Shown here in pieces: positions 39,487 through 47,951 of a stretch of DNA of 64,000 nt (positions are counted from its first letter, which is position 1; each line of letters opens with the position of its first letter). The notes beneath the pieces are model-generated. The model saw only the letters and a program-made list of their open reading frames with translations. It was not told where the DNA came from and ran no database searches. The DNA is taken from positions 106,022-170,021 of the forward strand of contig NZ_BMPP01000010.1 of the NCBI RefSeq assembly GCF_014647655.1, in the 5' to 3' direction. This DNA comes from Deinococcus malanensis (lineage in GTDB: Bacteria > Deinococcota > Deinococci > Deinococcales > Deinococcaceae). Both the position numbers and the translations under genes were made by a program.

Positions 39487-39951
39487 ATGAATCCTTTTGT
39501 GCAATCTGCGTTAGCCGGGTGTGTGGCCACCCTGCCCATGTCGGTCTGGATGCTGGGCGCCCAGCACTGGCTGCTGCCCCGGCGGGAACGCTACCCGCTG
39601 CCGCCGGAACAGATCACCGAGCATGCCGCTGAAGCAGTGGGCCTGGACACCGTGGCGGAGAACGATACAGTCCTCAAGGCCGCGACGGTCGTGAATCACT
39701 TTGCCTACGGTGCGGCGGTCGGGGCTCTGTACGCGCCGCTGCGGGACCTGCCCGGGCCGCCGGTGGTCAAGGGAATCGGTCTGGGAATTGTCGTGTGGAC
39801 TGGCAGTTACCTGGGGATGTTGCCGGCCACGGGCCTGCTGAGCTCTGCCACCCATCACCCGGCGCGGCGCAACGCCCTGATGATCGTGGCCCACTTCATC
39901 TGGGGCGGTGTGACCGGGGTGCTTGCCGAGCGGTCATTGAAGCGAAGCTAG
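39487..39951 (+). CDS. DUF1440/YagU-like small membrane protein
   Basis: This 154-residue protein has four hydrophobic segments (about residues 5-25, 68-85, 95-115, 130-145), including VQSALAGCVATLPMSVWMLG and VKGIGLGIVVWTGSYLGMLP. It also has an ARRNALMIVAHFIWGGVTGVL end. This resembles DUF1440 inner-membrane proteins such as YagU, linked in E. coli to acid tolerance. The assignment is by pattern only. It is monocistronic, ending in a bidirectional hairpin shared with the convergent tiny lipoprotein gene. Confidence 0.7.
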   Translation: MNPFVQSALAGCVATLPMSVWMLGAQHWLLPRRERYPLPPEQITEHAAEAVGLDTVAENDTVLKAATVVNHFAYGAAVGALYAPLRDLPGPPVVKGIGLGIVVWTGSYLGMLPATGLLSSATHHPARRNALMIVAHFIWGGVTGVLAERSLKRS

Positions 39952-39985
39952 GACCGGGCTGCTCCCGGGAATGCTGATCACATAA

Positions 39986-40023
39986 GCAACCTCCGGCGCG
40001 GGCGTATCGGCGCCGGAGGTTGC
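39986..40023. terminator. Bidirectional hairpin between convergent genes
   Basis: A 13-bp stem (39986-39998 with 40011-40023) lies between the DUF1440-like gene and the convergent small lipoprotein gene. Neither side has a clear U-tract. Confidence 0.6.
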
Positions 40024-40039
40024 TGAATAGCTCTGAGCG

Positions 40040-40204
40040 TTATTCCTCGTCTTCGGTCGTGGTGGTGGACGTGGTCTGGGTGGTGTCTTCCTGGTCCGTG
40101 GTTGTGGTGGTCGTGCTGGTGGAAGTGTCGGTCTCGGTCTCGGCGCCGTTGTCACAACTGGCGAGCAGCAGGGCAGCAATCAGCAGGGGAATGGTGCGTT
40201 TCAT
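40040..40204 (-). CDS. Tiny Thr-rich lipoprotein (54 residues)
   Basis: The protein starts MKRTIPLLIAALLLASC, a lipoprotein signal with lipobox LLAS|C. The mature part is only 38 residues: DNGAETETDTSTSTTTTTT-type Thr/Ser/Asp/Glu low-complexity sequence ending EDEE. It is probably a disordered, possibly glycosylated surface peptide anchored to a membrane. Start support is moderate (GGAAAG about 10 bases upstream). It lies between a convergent hairpin and the divergent RNA methyltransferase gene. The repetitive Thr codons make the plus strand appear open too, but only the minus strand gives a sensible signal peptide. Confidence 0.72.
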   Translation of the reverse strand: MKRTIPLLIAALLLASCDNGAETETDTSTSTTTTTTDQEDTTQTTSTTTTEDEE

Positions 40205-40275
40205 ACAGTAATTCTTTCCGTTCGTGAGGACAGCCTGGATGAGCCCTCACCGGGCCATTTCTTCACGCGCCGCGC

Positions 40276-40281
40276 TACCCT
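40276..40281 (+). promoter_or_regulatory. Leaderless-type -10 (TACCCT)
   Basis: TACCCT ends 6 bases before the ATG at 40288. Confidence 0.5.
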
Positions 40282-40287
40282 GTACCT

Positions 40288-41520
40288 ATGTCCGAGCCAC
40301 TGCTTACGCTGGAAATAGAGAAACTTGTCGCGGGGGGGCTGGGGCTCGCCCGTGACGAGTCCGGCGTGGTGCTGGTGCGCGGCGCCCTGCCCGGCGAGCG
40401 CGTCACCGCACGTGTGCGTGCTGGCAAGGGGGTGCGTCAGGGCACGGTGGTCGAGGTGCTGCGGCGCAGTCCCGACCGGGTCGACGCCCCTGAACTGCCC
40501 ACCGCTGACCTGGCCCACGCCCGTTACGAGGCGCAGCTGGCCTACAAGAAGGCCTTCGTAGAAGAGGCCCTGAGCCGCATTGCCAAGGTGCGCCGGCCTG
40601 TGAACGACACGGTGCCGAGCCCGCAGGCCTGGGCCTACCGCAACACCGCGCAGTACCTCGTGACGCCGCAGGGCCTGGCCTACCGCGAGCGGCGCGGCAG
40701 CGACCCGCTGGTGGTGGACAAAGACCCCCTGGTGATGCCGCAGATTCAGGCCGTGGTGGACCGTCTCGACCCCAAGTTGCTGGACCCGGCGACCGAGGTC
40801 GCCTTCCGGGCCAGTGGCCTGACTGGAGAAGTCGTGGCCGCATTGATCGGGCCGGGCGAGACCCGGCAGTATCTGCGCGCCAGTGACCATCTGATGGACG
40901 CCGGCGTGGTGGGGGTCAGCCTGGCCCAGCCGGCTGGACGGCGCTTCAGCGCTGGGGTGCGCCTTATCGCCGGTGAGAGCGAGATCCGCGAGCAGTTCGG
41001 GCAGGTGCAGGTCAGCGTCTCGGCTACCGGCTTTGCCCAGGTCAACCCGCAGGCGGCCGGACTGGCGTACCTGCGCGCGGCGCAGCTGGCGGGGGAGGGC
41101 GATCACGCGGTGGACCTGTACGGTGGGTCCGGCGCCATCGGCCGGCATCTGGCTCCGGCCTTCCGCAAGGTTACGGTGCTGGATTCGGCGCCGGAGGCCC
41201 TGTCGCGTGGCCGGCAGGACGTGGCGGTCAGTGGCGAGCACAATGTGGTCTACCGCAGCGGCGACGCGGCGCGCTTCAGCGAACTGGGCACCGACGTCAT
41301 CGTGGTGGACCCCCCACGCGCCGGCCTGGACGAGGAGGCCCGCGAACAGATCCACGCCAGCACCGCCGACCGGCTGGTGTATGTCTCGTGTGACCCGGCC
41401 ACCTGGGCGCGTGACGTGGGTGACCTGCTGCGGCGCGGCTGGAAGCTGGGCGAGGTCACCCCACACGACTTCTACCCACAAACGAGCCATGTGGAGATCG
41501 TCAGCGTCCTGAACCGCTGA
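40288..41520 (+). CDS. RNA (uracil-5-)methyltransferase, TrmA/RlmCD family
   Basis: This 410-residue class I SAM methyltransferase has an N-terminal TRAM RNA-binding domain (about residues 5-58, [15 protein letters not shown]). The SAM-binding region is [14 protein letters not shown], the [14 protein letters not shown] motif is present, and the catalytic Cys is at about residue 368 in [12 protein letters not shown]. It methylates uridine in rRNA or tRNA. The four cysteines of the iron-sulfur cluster found in RlmD are not visible, so it resembles cluster-free members. TACCCT 6 bases upstream supports a leaderless ATG. Confidence 0.92.
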   Translation: MSEPLLTLEIEKLVAGGLGLARDESGVVLVRGALPGERVTARVRAGKGVRQGTVVEVLRRSPDRVDAPELPTADLAHARYEAQLAYKKAFVEEALSRIAKVRRPVNDTVPSPQAWAYRNTAQYLVTPQGLAYRERRGSDPLVVDKDPLVMPQIQAVVDRLDPKLLDPATEVAFRASGLTGEVVAALIGPGETRQYLRASDHLMDAGVVGVSLAQPAGRRFSAGVRLIAGESEIREQFGQVQVSVSATGFAQVNPQAAGLAYLRAAQLAGEGDHAVDLYGGSGAIGRHLAPAFRKVTVLDSAPEALSRGRQDVAVSGEHNVVYRSGDAARFSELGTDVIVVDPPRAGLDEEAREQIHASTADRLVYVSCDPATWARDVGDLLRRGWKLGEVTPHDFYPQTSHVEIVSVLNR

Positions 41521-41599
41521 AGTGCGCGGCCGCAGGGGCCTGCGGTTCATCGATGCATCACACTGGTTTCCCTGCATCACTCAAGGCCGGGCTTTGCGT

Positions 41600-41605
41600 T
41601 AGCCT
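41600..41605 (+). promoter_or_regulatory. Leaderless-type -10 (TAGCCT)
   Basis: TAGCCT ends 7 bases before the GTG at 41613 and supports that start over upstream codons. Confidence 0.45.
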
Positions 41606-41612
41606 GCCTCGC

Positions 41613-42023
41613 GTGACGCGGTCCGTCGTTCTTCTTGCGCTGGTTCTGACCCCGGTTCTGAGCGGCTGCCAGGACCAGGAAGCCCGGGCACAGAACGAGG
41701 CCCTGACCCGCCGTGTGGCGGCGCTCGAAGCCCAGGTCCGTATCCTGCGGGACCGTGAGCAGGCCCCCCCAGCCTCGGCCCAGGATGCCCGTACGGTGAC
41801 CCTGCGCGCCGCTGCCCAGAACTGTGCCAACGACCTGACCCGCACCCTGGAGACCTACCGGGAAGGCAGCATCGACCGGCGTTACCCGGCTGCCCCTGAA
41901 CTGGTGCTTCCGGACGCCTGCATGGAGCAGCGGGTCAACTGGGTGGCCCTGGAAGCGCAGACCTATACCTTTACCATCACCGGGGACGAGGGTCAGGAAC
42001 TCGCCCGCGCCACCGCGCCATAA
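41613..42023 (+). CDS. Small coiled-coil lipoprotein of unknown function
   Basis: This 136-residue protein has a lipoprotein signal (VVLLALVLTPVLSGC, lipobox LSGC), then a short coiled coil (QNEALTRRVAALEAQVRILRDRE). A compact C-terminal domain with a Cys pair (QNCANDL, PDACMEQ) may form a disulfide outside the cytoplasm. The GTG at 41613 is preferred because it puts the signal peptide at the N-terminus; an ATG at 41553 adds 20 non-signal residues. Its 3' end overlaps the convergent HAD gene by 31 bases. Confidence 0.75.
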   Translation: MTRSVVLLALVLTPVLSGCQDQEARAQNEALTRRVAALEAQVRILRDREQAPPASAQDARTVTLRAAAQNCANDLTRTLETYREGSIDRRYPAAPELVLPDACMEQRVNWVALEAQTYTFTITGDEGQELARATAP

Positions 42024-42838
42024 GGGCTCGGGTCCAGCAGCGCCTCGATCACGGCAGCCACCCCGTCTTCCTCGTTTGAAAGGGTGTGTTCGTCGGCCGC
42101 GGCTGCGGCTTCAGGTTCTGCGTTGGCCATGGCCACGCCACGTCCGGCCCAGGCCAGCATCTCGGCGTCGTTGGGGGCGTCGCCAAAGGCCAGCACCTCG
42201 TCGCGGCGCACCCCCAGATGGGCGCACAGCCGTTCCAGGCCCCAGGCCTTACTGACGCCTTCGGCCAGCACCTCCAGAAATGGGGCTCCACTGTGGGTAA
42301 CGGCGAATCCCGGCAGTCCCAGCGCCTGCACGTGTGCAAGCAGTTCTCGGGGACTCAGGGCCGGATGACGCACGATGAATTTCAGGCTCGGCTGCTCCAG
42401 CACGTCGGCCAGCGCAAAGGCCCCCATCTCGGCCGGTTCACGTTTGTGGTCTTCGAAATGCGCGAGGTCCGCGTATCCCTCCTGGGCCACGAAGACCTCA
42501 CCCCCCTGGCGGACGCTGACGAACAGGACCCCGGGCACGCGGGTCACCAGGGCCTGCGCCACAGCCTTCTGGACATCCTGCTGCACATGTGCCTCGAACA
42601 GCACTTCGCCTGTGTGCAGATGAACGCCGTGGGCACCATTGCCACACAGCGCCCAGCCCTCAAAGCCGGCGGCCTCAGCGATCCGTCGGACCCCCCGGGG
42701 CTGTCTGGCGGTGACCGGCACCACATGCAGCCCGGCGGACCGCGCGTGGTCCAGAGCCCGGCGCGTGCGGGGGCTGACACTCAGGTCGCCGCGCAACAGG
42801 GTGCCGTCCAGGTCAGTGGCGATCAGTCGGATGGGCAT
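41993..42838 (-). CDS. Cof-type HAD-IIB family hydrolase
   Basis: This 281-residue phosphatase has motif I DLDGTLL (IRLIATDLDGTLLRGD, residues 3-18), motif II Thr in VPVTARQ, motif III Lys in SLKFIVRHP, and motif IV FGDAPNDAEMLAWAGRGVAMANA, all typical of the Cof subfamily. Substrates are usually sugar phosphates or cofactors; none can be named. The ATG at 42836-42838 starts the domain and TAGACT lies 7 bases upstream. The 3' end overlaps the convergent lipoprotein gene by 31 bases. Confidence 0.9.
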   Translation of the reverse strand: MPIRLIATDLDGTLLRGDLSVSPRTRRALDHARSAGLHVVPVTARQPRGVRRIAEAAGFEGWALCGNGAHGVHLHTGEVLFEAHVQQDVQKAVAQALVTRVPGVLFVSVRQGGEVFVAQEGYADLAHFEDHKREPAEMGAFALADVLEQPSLKFIVRHPALSPRELLAHVQALGLPGFAVTHSGAPFLEVLAEGVSKAWGLERLCAHLGVRRDEVLAFGDAPNDAEMLAWAGRGVAMANAEPEAAAAADEHTLSNEEDGVAAVIEALLDPSPYGAVARASS

Positions 42839-42845
42839 GGCTGCG

Positions 42846-42851
42846 AGTCTA
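42846..42851 (-). promoter_or_regulatory. Leaderless-type -10 (TAGACT) of the HAD gene
   Basis: TAGACT ends 7 bases before the ATG at 42838. Confidence 0.5.
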
Positions 42852-42908
42852 GGGTCCCGATGGTGCGGCAGCTCGCCGGAATGACGTGCCAGCAACTGGC
42901 AGCCCAGC

Positions 42909-43292
42909 CTAAGGCGCTTCGAGCACGACCACGGCCGAGGCGTGCTCTTTGGTGTGGGTCAGGGTCAGGTGGGCCACCCAGCCCCGCGCCCGCATCTCCT
43001 CGGCAATGGCTCCGGTAAAGCCCAGGACTGGCGGCGTGAAGGGAAAAGGGCCCTCCGGCGTGCGCTCGCGCTGCACCCACACGTCACGCCAGCCGTGCGG
43101 ACGGGGCCAGACCTTCTGGAAAGCTTCCTTGGCTGCAAAGCGCGCGGCCAGACTGGGAGCAGGGTCACTGAGGCGCGCGACATATTCCAGTTCACACGGC
43201 GCAAACAGCTTCTCGGCGCGCCGGCCTTCGCGCTGCAGCATGCGCCGGATGCGCTCGATCTCGATCAGGTCATGGCCCACCGCGACAATCAT
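42909..43292 (-). CDS. acpS: Holo-[acyl-carrier-protein] synthase
   Basis: AcpS transfers the 4'-phosphopantetheine arm from CoA to apo-ACP, activating fatty-acid synthesis. The 127-residue length is normal. Motifs are [14 protein letters not shown] (metal-binding Asp at residue 8), [15 protein letters not shown] with the Glu/Lys pair, and the C-terminal [23 protein letters not shown] lies 8 bases upstream of the ATG. The HAD gene follows on the same strand after 70 bases, with its own promoter. Confidence 0.94.
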   Translation of the reverse strand: MIVAVGHDLIEIERIRRMLQREGRRAEKLFAPCELEYVARLSDPAPSLAARFAAKEAFQKVWPRPHGWRDVWVQRERTPEGPFPFTPPVLGFTGAIAEEMRARGWVAHLTLTHTKEHASAVVVLEAP

Positions 43293-43300
43293 TGCCCCGC

Positions 43301-43306
43301 AGCATA
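43301..43306 (-). promoter_or_regulatory. Leaderless-type -10 (TATGCT) of acpS
   Basis: TATGCT ends 8 bases before the ATG at 43292. Confidence 0.4.
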
Positions 43307-43415
43307 GTGGCTTGTGCTCTTCTTCATAGGGTGGGGGAAGTTACAACCGTAAAGGCGCTGTTTCCCTCAATGTTAAATGGTCTTGCTGCTCACGGTTCCA
43401 ACAGGAGGAGTTTCT

Positions 43416-44420
43416 ATGACTGACACTGACGGTTCTGCCCGCCTTTCCGAGACCGACTCGACCAGCGAAGCGCCGGTCAACCGCCGCGACACCCTGCGTC
43501 TGCTGGGGGCTGCCGGTCTGCTCAGTGCCGCCGCGCCCCTGGTCGGTGCCCAGCAGGCAGCTCCGGCCACCCCTGCCTCGTCCAGCGGCCCAATGAACGG
43601 CAATGGCTTTTACCGTCAGAAGATCGGGAACATGACCCTCACGGTGGTCAGCGACGGGACCGCCCCTCTGGCCTCCGTCCTGCCGACCTGGGGGGCCAAC
43701 CCCGACCGTCAGGCAGAGTTTGCCACGACCCTGGCCGAATACAGCGTTCCTGCAAACGACACGGTCAACCACTTCAACCCCGTCGTGATCGATACCGGAC
43801 GCAACCGCGTGCTGATCGACACCGGTCGCGGTGGCGATACCGGGCAGCTGTTGAACAACCTGCGCCGGGCCGGTATTCAGCCAAATTCCATTGACACGGT
43901 GTTTATCACCCACGGCCACGGCGACCATATCGGGGGCCTGACGCGGGAAGGACGCCAGATCTATCCCCATGCCCGGCATGTCATGGGCAGCGCCGAATTC
44001 CAGTTCTGGACCACCCAGGCCAATCCCAATGCGTCAGTGCAGGCCAACCTGATCGGCCTGAAGGACCGCTTTACCCTGATCGCGCCCGAGACGGAGATCG
44101 TCCCTGGAGTAACGGCCATCGCCTCGCCCGGGCATACCGCCGGCCACCTCAGCGTGCGGGCGACCAGTGGCAACCAGAGCGCCCTGATCTTCGGGGACGC
44201 CGCCGGGCATTTCCTGCTGTCGCTGCGCCACCCGGGCGCGTATGTCGGCTTCGATGTCAATGGCGCGCAGGCCGCCGAAACCCGCGCGCGCCTGTTCGAC
44301 ATGGTGGTCCGCGAGAAGATGTGGGTCAGTGCGTATCACTTCCCCTTCCCGGCCGTGGGGCACCTGCGCCGGCTACCCGTAGGCTACGAGTACGAACCGA
44401 CCGTCTGGAACTGGAGTTGA
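43416..44420 (+). CDS. Tat-exported metallo-beta-lactamase-fold hydrolase
   Basis: This 334-residue protein has a twin-arginine signal (NRRDTLRLLGAAGLLSAAAPLVGA, about residues 26-49) after a polar N-terminal extension. A metallo-β-lactamase domain follows, with metal motif THGHGDHIGG (HxHxDH), a further His in SPGHTAGHLSV, FGDAAGHF and a final YHFPFPAVGHL. Tat export implies folding with metal inside the cell before secretion. Relatives include quorum-quenching lactonases and methyl parathion hydrolase-like enzymes; the substrate is unknown. AGGAGG lies at the right distance from the ATG at 43416. Confidence 0.88.
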   Translation: MTDTDGSARLSETDSTSEAPVNRRDTLRLLGAAGLLSAAAPLVGAQQAAPATPASSSGPMNGNGFYRQKIGNMTLTVVSDGTAPLASVLPTWGANPDRQAEFATTLAEYSVPANDTVNHFNPVVIDTGRNRVLIDTGRGGDTGQLLNNLRRAGIQPNSIDTVFITHGHGDHIGGLTREGRQIYPHARHVMGSAEFQFWTTQANPNASVQANLIGLKDRFTLIAPETEIVPGVTAIASPGHTAGHLSVRATSGNQSALIFGDAAGHFLLSLRHPGAYVGFDVNGAQAAETRARLFDMVVREKMWVSAYHFPFPAVGHLRRLPVGYEYEPTVWNWS

Positions 44421-44455
44421 AGTTTCGCTGTGGGTCGGGGGCAGGCGCCGCACAT

Positions 44456-44461
44456 TATCCT
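44456..44461 (+). promoter_or_regulatory. Leaderless-type -10 (TATCCT) of the MNT-HEPN gene
   Basis: TATCCT ends 7 bases before the ATG at 44469 and supports that start over an upstream GTG at 44430. Confidence 0.5.
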
Positions 44462-44468
44462 CGCCCCC

Positions 44469-45212
44469 ATGAGCTCCGCGCCCGGCCCAACCTCACCGCT
44501 GTTTCCTGACCTGCGCCTGTCAACCGTCGCTGCTCTTCTGCGTGAAGGCGCGCCGCGCTGGCAGGCGCTGGGTGTAACCCGGGTGCGGATCTTCGGGTCA
44601 GTGGCCCGCGGGGAAGCCGACAGTTCCGCCGATATTGACCTGCTGGTGGACTTCGGGCCCGACGCCAGGGTTGGGCTGCTTGACCTGATGCGCGTCAAGG
44701 AAGTGATGGAGGACCTGCTGCGCCGGCGGGTGGACGTGATGACCGAGGGCGCGCTGAAAGCCCCGCTGCGCGGCGAGATTCTGGCCGACGCGGTGGACGT
44801 GACCCGGGTGCCGGTTCCACTGCCCCGTTCGCACCGCGAGAAGCGCTGGCGCTGGAGGGTTTTTGATCTGCTGGACGCTATCGACCGCATCAGCGCCTAT
44901 ACCTCGGCCCTCTCGCCGACTACCTTCCTGGCCGACGAACGCACCCGTGACGCAGTACTGCGCAATCTGGCCCGGCTGGGGGAGACCACCAAGTTTATTC
45001 CACAAAGCGTCCAGGACCGCACCCCACAGGTGCCCTGGGCATACCTGCGTGATATCCGCAACGTGGTGGCGCACGACTATTTCGGCATCGACCCGGCACT
45101 GGTATGGCACACCGCCAGGACCGAACTGCCGGCGCTACGCCCGAGCCTGCAGGCGCTCGCCGATGGTGGTCTGGATCAGGACGAACGGCGGAGTGAGAAG
45201 CCTGCCCCGTAA
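44469..45212 (+). CDS. Single-chain MNT-HEPN protein (fused MntA-type nucleotidyltransferase and HepT-type RNase)
   Basis: This 247-residue protein joins two domains usually encoded by a toxin-antitoxin gene pair. Residues about 15-125 are a minimal nucleotidyltransferase with an exact GSX10DXD motif (G43, S44, D55, D57 in GSVARGEADSSADID) and a third Asp candidate D89 in RRRVDVM. Residues about 128-225 are a HEPN/DUF86 domain with an exact RX4HXY motif (R197, H202, Y204 in RNVVAHDYF). In the MntA-HepT system the nucleotidyltransferase adenylylates that Tyr and silences the RNase. Both functions appear intact in one chain, so the protein may be self-controlled. A 17-bp terminator follows closely. 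Confidence 0.88.
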   Translation: MSSAPGPTSPLFPDLRLSTVAALLREGAPRWQALGVTRVRIFGSVARGEADSSADIDLLVDFGPDARVGLLDLMRVKEVMEDLLRRRVDVMTEGALKAPLRGEILADAVDVTRVPVPLPRSHREKRWRWRVFDLLDAIDRISAYTSALSPTTFLADERTRDAVLRNLARLGETTKFIPQSVQDRTPQVPWAYLRDIRNVVAHDYFGIDPALVWHTARTELPALRPSLQALADGGLDQDERRSEKPAP

Positions 45213-45250
45213 CTCCTGAGCTTCAGGCAGCAGGGCCGAGGTGACTGCTA

Positions 45251-45294
45251 CGGCAAACAGACCGGACAGCTTGAATCGTCCGGTCTGTTTGCCG
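45251..45294 (+). terminator. Long perfect hairpin after the MNT-HEPN gene
   Basis: A perfect 17-bp stem (45251-45267 with 45278-45294, 10-base loop) without a long U-tract. It may serve both convergent genes. Confidence 0.7.
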
Positions 45295-45349
45295 GGTGGG
45301 TCAGGCTGCGCTCCGGACAGAAAAGCTACCGGTGCCTTCCGCAGGGCGC

Positions 45350-46801
45350 TTACTTCTCGGTGCACTCCAGGTTCACGGTCACCCTGGTCTTGCGGAACAG
45401 CAGGTCCCCGTACTGGGCCCCCGGAAGGGCACTGGGTCCAGACGTGGCGGTGTAGGTTTCACCACGGCTGGACAGGATGTCAAAGCCCTGCACAGTCTGG
45501 CCGGGCTGTTTTTCGCAGATGGCAGCGAAGTCAATCTGAGCCTGCTCACCGGAACTCAGCCGACCCGCTTCCGGTCGGGTGGACTGCTCACGCCCCAGAG
45601 GTGTCAGTGCGTAGTGCACGAACGACCCGGCCTGGCCCACATTTCCCAATGTCAGGGTGTCGCGCACGGTCTGCATGACCTTGGCCTGATAGCTCAGGTC
45701 ATATCCGGGCAGCAGGCTCAGCCCAGCGCTCCGGCGCAGTCTGATCTCGGCCTGGGCCTGCGGCAGGGCGCTGGTGGGGTGCGGTGTCACCACATCGTGC
45801 GGCGCGGCGCAGGCGCTGTACAGCCGCCCTCTGGTCAGTGGCAGGGTCTCTCTGGTGCCCTGAAAAGCAGTATGGCCCGTGGCCAGATCACGCCAGCTCG
45901 ATCCCGTGAAGCTGTAGTTGCCGCTGAGGTACTGAAAGTTGCCCCTGCCCGGGAAGGCAATCGTGGTCATCACCTTATACACCTGATCCTCGCCACTGGC
46001 TTTCCAGCCGCGCGCCAGAGGATGCACGATCGTGCGGGTCGATGCACCAACCTCCCCAATGCGCGTCAGCACGCCGCTGATCAGCTGGAACTTCACCCAG
46101 CTGCCGGTGATGTCGAGCGTCAGCTGATTGTCGCGCTGCACGGACATGCGCAGGGCCACATCCTGACCACCATCGAGCCGGTAGACAAAGACCCGGCCCT
46201 GGGTATCGGTCTCACGTGGAAGGTTGCGGGTCCCGCCGCCCCCCGCCACGGCCACGAATGGAATCCAGCTGCCGTCATAGTGGACGTAGACCCCCGCGTC
46301 GGCGGCCACACCTTCGCGGGGCTGTCCGCCCAGGTAGATGTAGGGAAAGGCGGTGGGGATGGCCCGGACCGCCGGCAGATGAGCCGTGCCCTCGACGAAA
46401 TTGACTGCTCCGGTGCGCACCTGGTCCGTCTGAATGCGCAGGTAGGGGCCGCTGGGCTCGTTGCGACAGGTCAGATACGTGGCCTGTGCTGTCAGCGCTG
46501 CGCCCGCCTGTTCATGACCGGGGAGGGGGAGGCCCAGGGCAGCCGCGTCGGTGTTGTCGGTGCCAGGCTGGTTCTGGAACACACCGGGGTCGATGCCGAT
46601 GTCCGGCAGCGGAGCCTCCCCCTCTTCCAGGCTGGGACGTTCTTCCGGGGCAGTCCAGGCTGCGGCGTCCCCGGAGACTTCCTGGGAGCCGAGCCGGGCT
46701 GTAGTGGCCTGCAGGTCGTCCTGGGCGCAGGCACCCAGCAGCAGGGTCAGGGCCAGACAGGTCGAGGGCAGAAACCAGGCAGGGCGCGAGAAATCAGGCA
46801 T
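45350..46801 (-). CDS. Large lipoprotein of unknown function
   Basis: This 483-residue protein has a lipoprotein signal (STCLALTLLLGAC, lipobox LLGAC). An acidic Pro/Glu linker follows (EERPSLEEGEAPLPDIGID), then a β-rich domain with scattered Cys (TYLTCRN, YSACAAP, AAICEKQ, NLECTEK), suggesting disulfides outside the cytoplasm. No known domain is recognised. The ATG at 46799-46801 has AAGGAG upstream. It is convergent with the MNT-HEPN gene and upstream of no obvious partner. Confidence 0.75.
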   Translation of the reverse strand: MPDFSRPAWFLPSTCLALTLLLGACAQDDLQATTARLGSQEVSGDAAAWTAPEERPSLEEGEAPLPDIGIDPGVFQNQPGTDNTDAAALGLPLPGHEQAGAALTAQATYLTCRNEPSGPYLRIQTDQVRTGAVNFVEGTAHLPAVRAIPTAFPYIYLGGQPREGVAADAGVYVHYDGSWIPFVAVAGGGGTRNLPRETDTQGRVFVYRLDGGQDVALRMSVQRDNQLTLDITGSWVKFQLISGVLTRIGEVGASTRTIVHPLARGWKASGEDQVYKVMTTIAFPGRGNFQYLSGNYSFTGSSWRDLATGHTAFQGTRETLPLTRGRLYSACAAPHDVVTPHPTSALPQAQAEIRLRRSAGLSLLPGYDLSYQAKVMQTVRDTLTLGNVGQAGSFVHYALTPLGREQSTRPEAGRLSSGEQAQIDFAAICEKQPGQTVQGFDILSSRGETYTATSGPSALPGAQYGDLLFRKTRVTVNLECTEK

Positions 46802-46976
46802 GAAAGACTCCTTCAAGGCAGATGCCGGCAGGGCAGGAGACCCCGGCACGGGGACAGAAAGCTTCTGAAGAGGTGGTCTCCCCGAGTCTAGGCCCCAGTC
46901 CTGAACGGCGCTGCCAAAAATGCCCACTTTCATGCTGGACGCCCGGAGTCATGGTCAGGTGCCGCGGTCCAGCAGT

Positions 46977-47951
46977 TCAGGTCCAGGGCAGTCCTGAACG
47001 CGCCTGCCAGTAGGTGGCCGGCTCGTGCGCCAGGGCCGGGAGTTCAGCCGACCTGGTGCCGCCAGGCTGGATGTGCAGGGCCCGCAGGTTGTCGTTGAGT
47101 TGCTGCCGGGTGCTCGCGCCGCTGAGGACCACGTCGGCCCAGGGTTGATTCAATGCAGCGTCCAGGGCCACCGCGTCCGGGGTGATCCCCAGGTCCGCAG
47201 CGACTGTGGCCAGCGCAGGTGGCACGTCACCCTGCCCGGTCAGGCCTCGGGCGGTCAGGCGCCCATTGGCGACTGCCTCCTTGACCACCACGCTCCAGCC
47301 GGCCGCGTGAGCCTCAGCCAGGGCCGGGCCAGCCGAGGGTTCGAGCAGATTCCAGGTGGCCTGCACCACGCTCAGAGGATTCATGCCGTCGACCTGCAGG
47401 GTCATTGCGCGGCGCAGGGTGTCGGCCTGCTGAGGACCAGTGGTGCTGAGGCCGACGCGCACGCCGGCCGTTGCCAGTTCTGCCAGCCGGGCCAGGACAG
47501 CGCTGTCCTCCAGGACCCCGGTGTCCAGCGTGGCCGAGTGAATCAGGTACACGTCGGGCTGACGGCCCAGAGCGCCGAGAGTTTCGGGCCACTGCCGCTG
47601 CAGGGTGCTCAGACCGTGATCCTTGACCTCGTGGGTGTCGGCGTCGGTGCGCCAGCCGGCCACGTAGGTGTACCCCCATTTGCTGCCCACCACCGGCGAC
47701 TGGTCGCGTTCGCGCAGCCACCCGCCCAGGAAGGCCTCGGCCAGACCATAACTGCGCGCGGCGTCGAAATAACACAGGCCCGCAGCCCGGGCCGCGTCAA
47801 GCATGTCGAAAGTGTGCCGGCGCATGGAATCTATGTCCCTGGCTGCACCCAGATCCTGACCATGGCCGAGGTTGATGTAACCCGGGCGGCCCAGGGCGGC
47901 AAGCCCCAGGCCAAGTCGTGGTGCGCCGGCCGGCAGCAGGGAAGAGGACAT
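46977..47951 (-). CDS. Aldo/keto reductase
   Basis: This 324-residue TIM-barrel oxidoreductase has the AKR catalytic set: Asp/Tyr in YFDAARSYGLAEAFLGGWL, Lys in VVGSKWGYTYV, and His in PDVYLIHSATLD. The NADPH-binding end is DVVLSGASTRQQLNDNL. It reduces aldehydes or ketones, or oxidises sugars; the substrate is unknown. The start MSSSLLPAGAPRLGLGLAALG matches the family N-terminus. It is isolated, with the lipoprotein gene further upstream on the right strand separated by 175 bases. Confidence 0.9.
   Translation of the reverse strand: MSSSLLPAGAPRLGLGLAALGRPGYINLGHGQDLGAARDIDSMRRHTFDMLDAARAAGLCYFDAARSYGLAEAFLGGWLRERDQSPVVGSKWGYTYVAGWRTDADTHEVKDHGLSTLQRQWPETLGALGRQPDVYLIHSATLDTGVLEDSAVLARLAELATAGVRVGLSTTGPQQADTLRRAMTLQVDGMNPLSVVQATWNLLEPSAGPALAEAHAAGWSVVVKEAVANGRLTARGLTGQGDVPPALATVAADLGITPDAVALDAALNQPWADVVLSGASTRQQLNDNLRALHIQPGGTRSAELPALAHEPATYWQARSGLPWT

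Noticed and set aside
40020..40211. Plus-strand Val/Ser-rich 63-codon frame
   Set aside because: It is the mirror of the Thr-codon run of the minus-strand lipoprotein, which has a proper signal peptide.
45296..46891. Plus-strand frame of 531 codons
   Set aside because: Antisense to the large lipoprotein gene, which has a lipobox and a ribosome-binding site.
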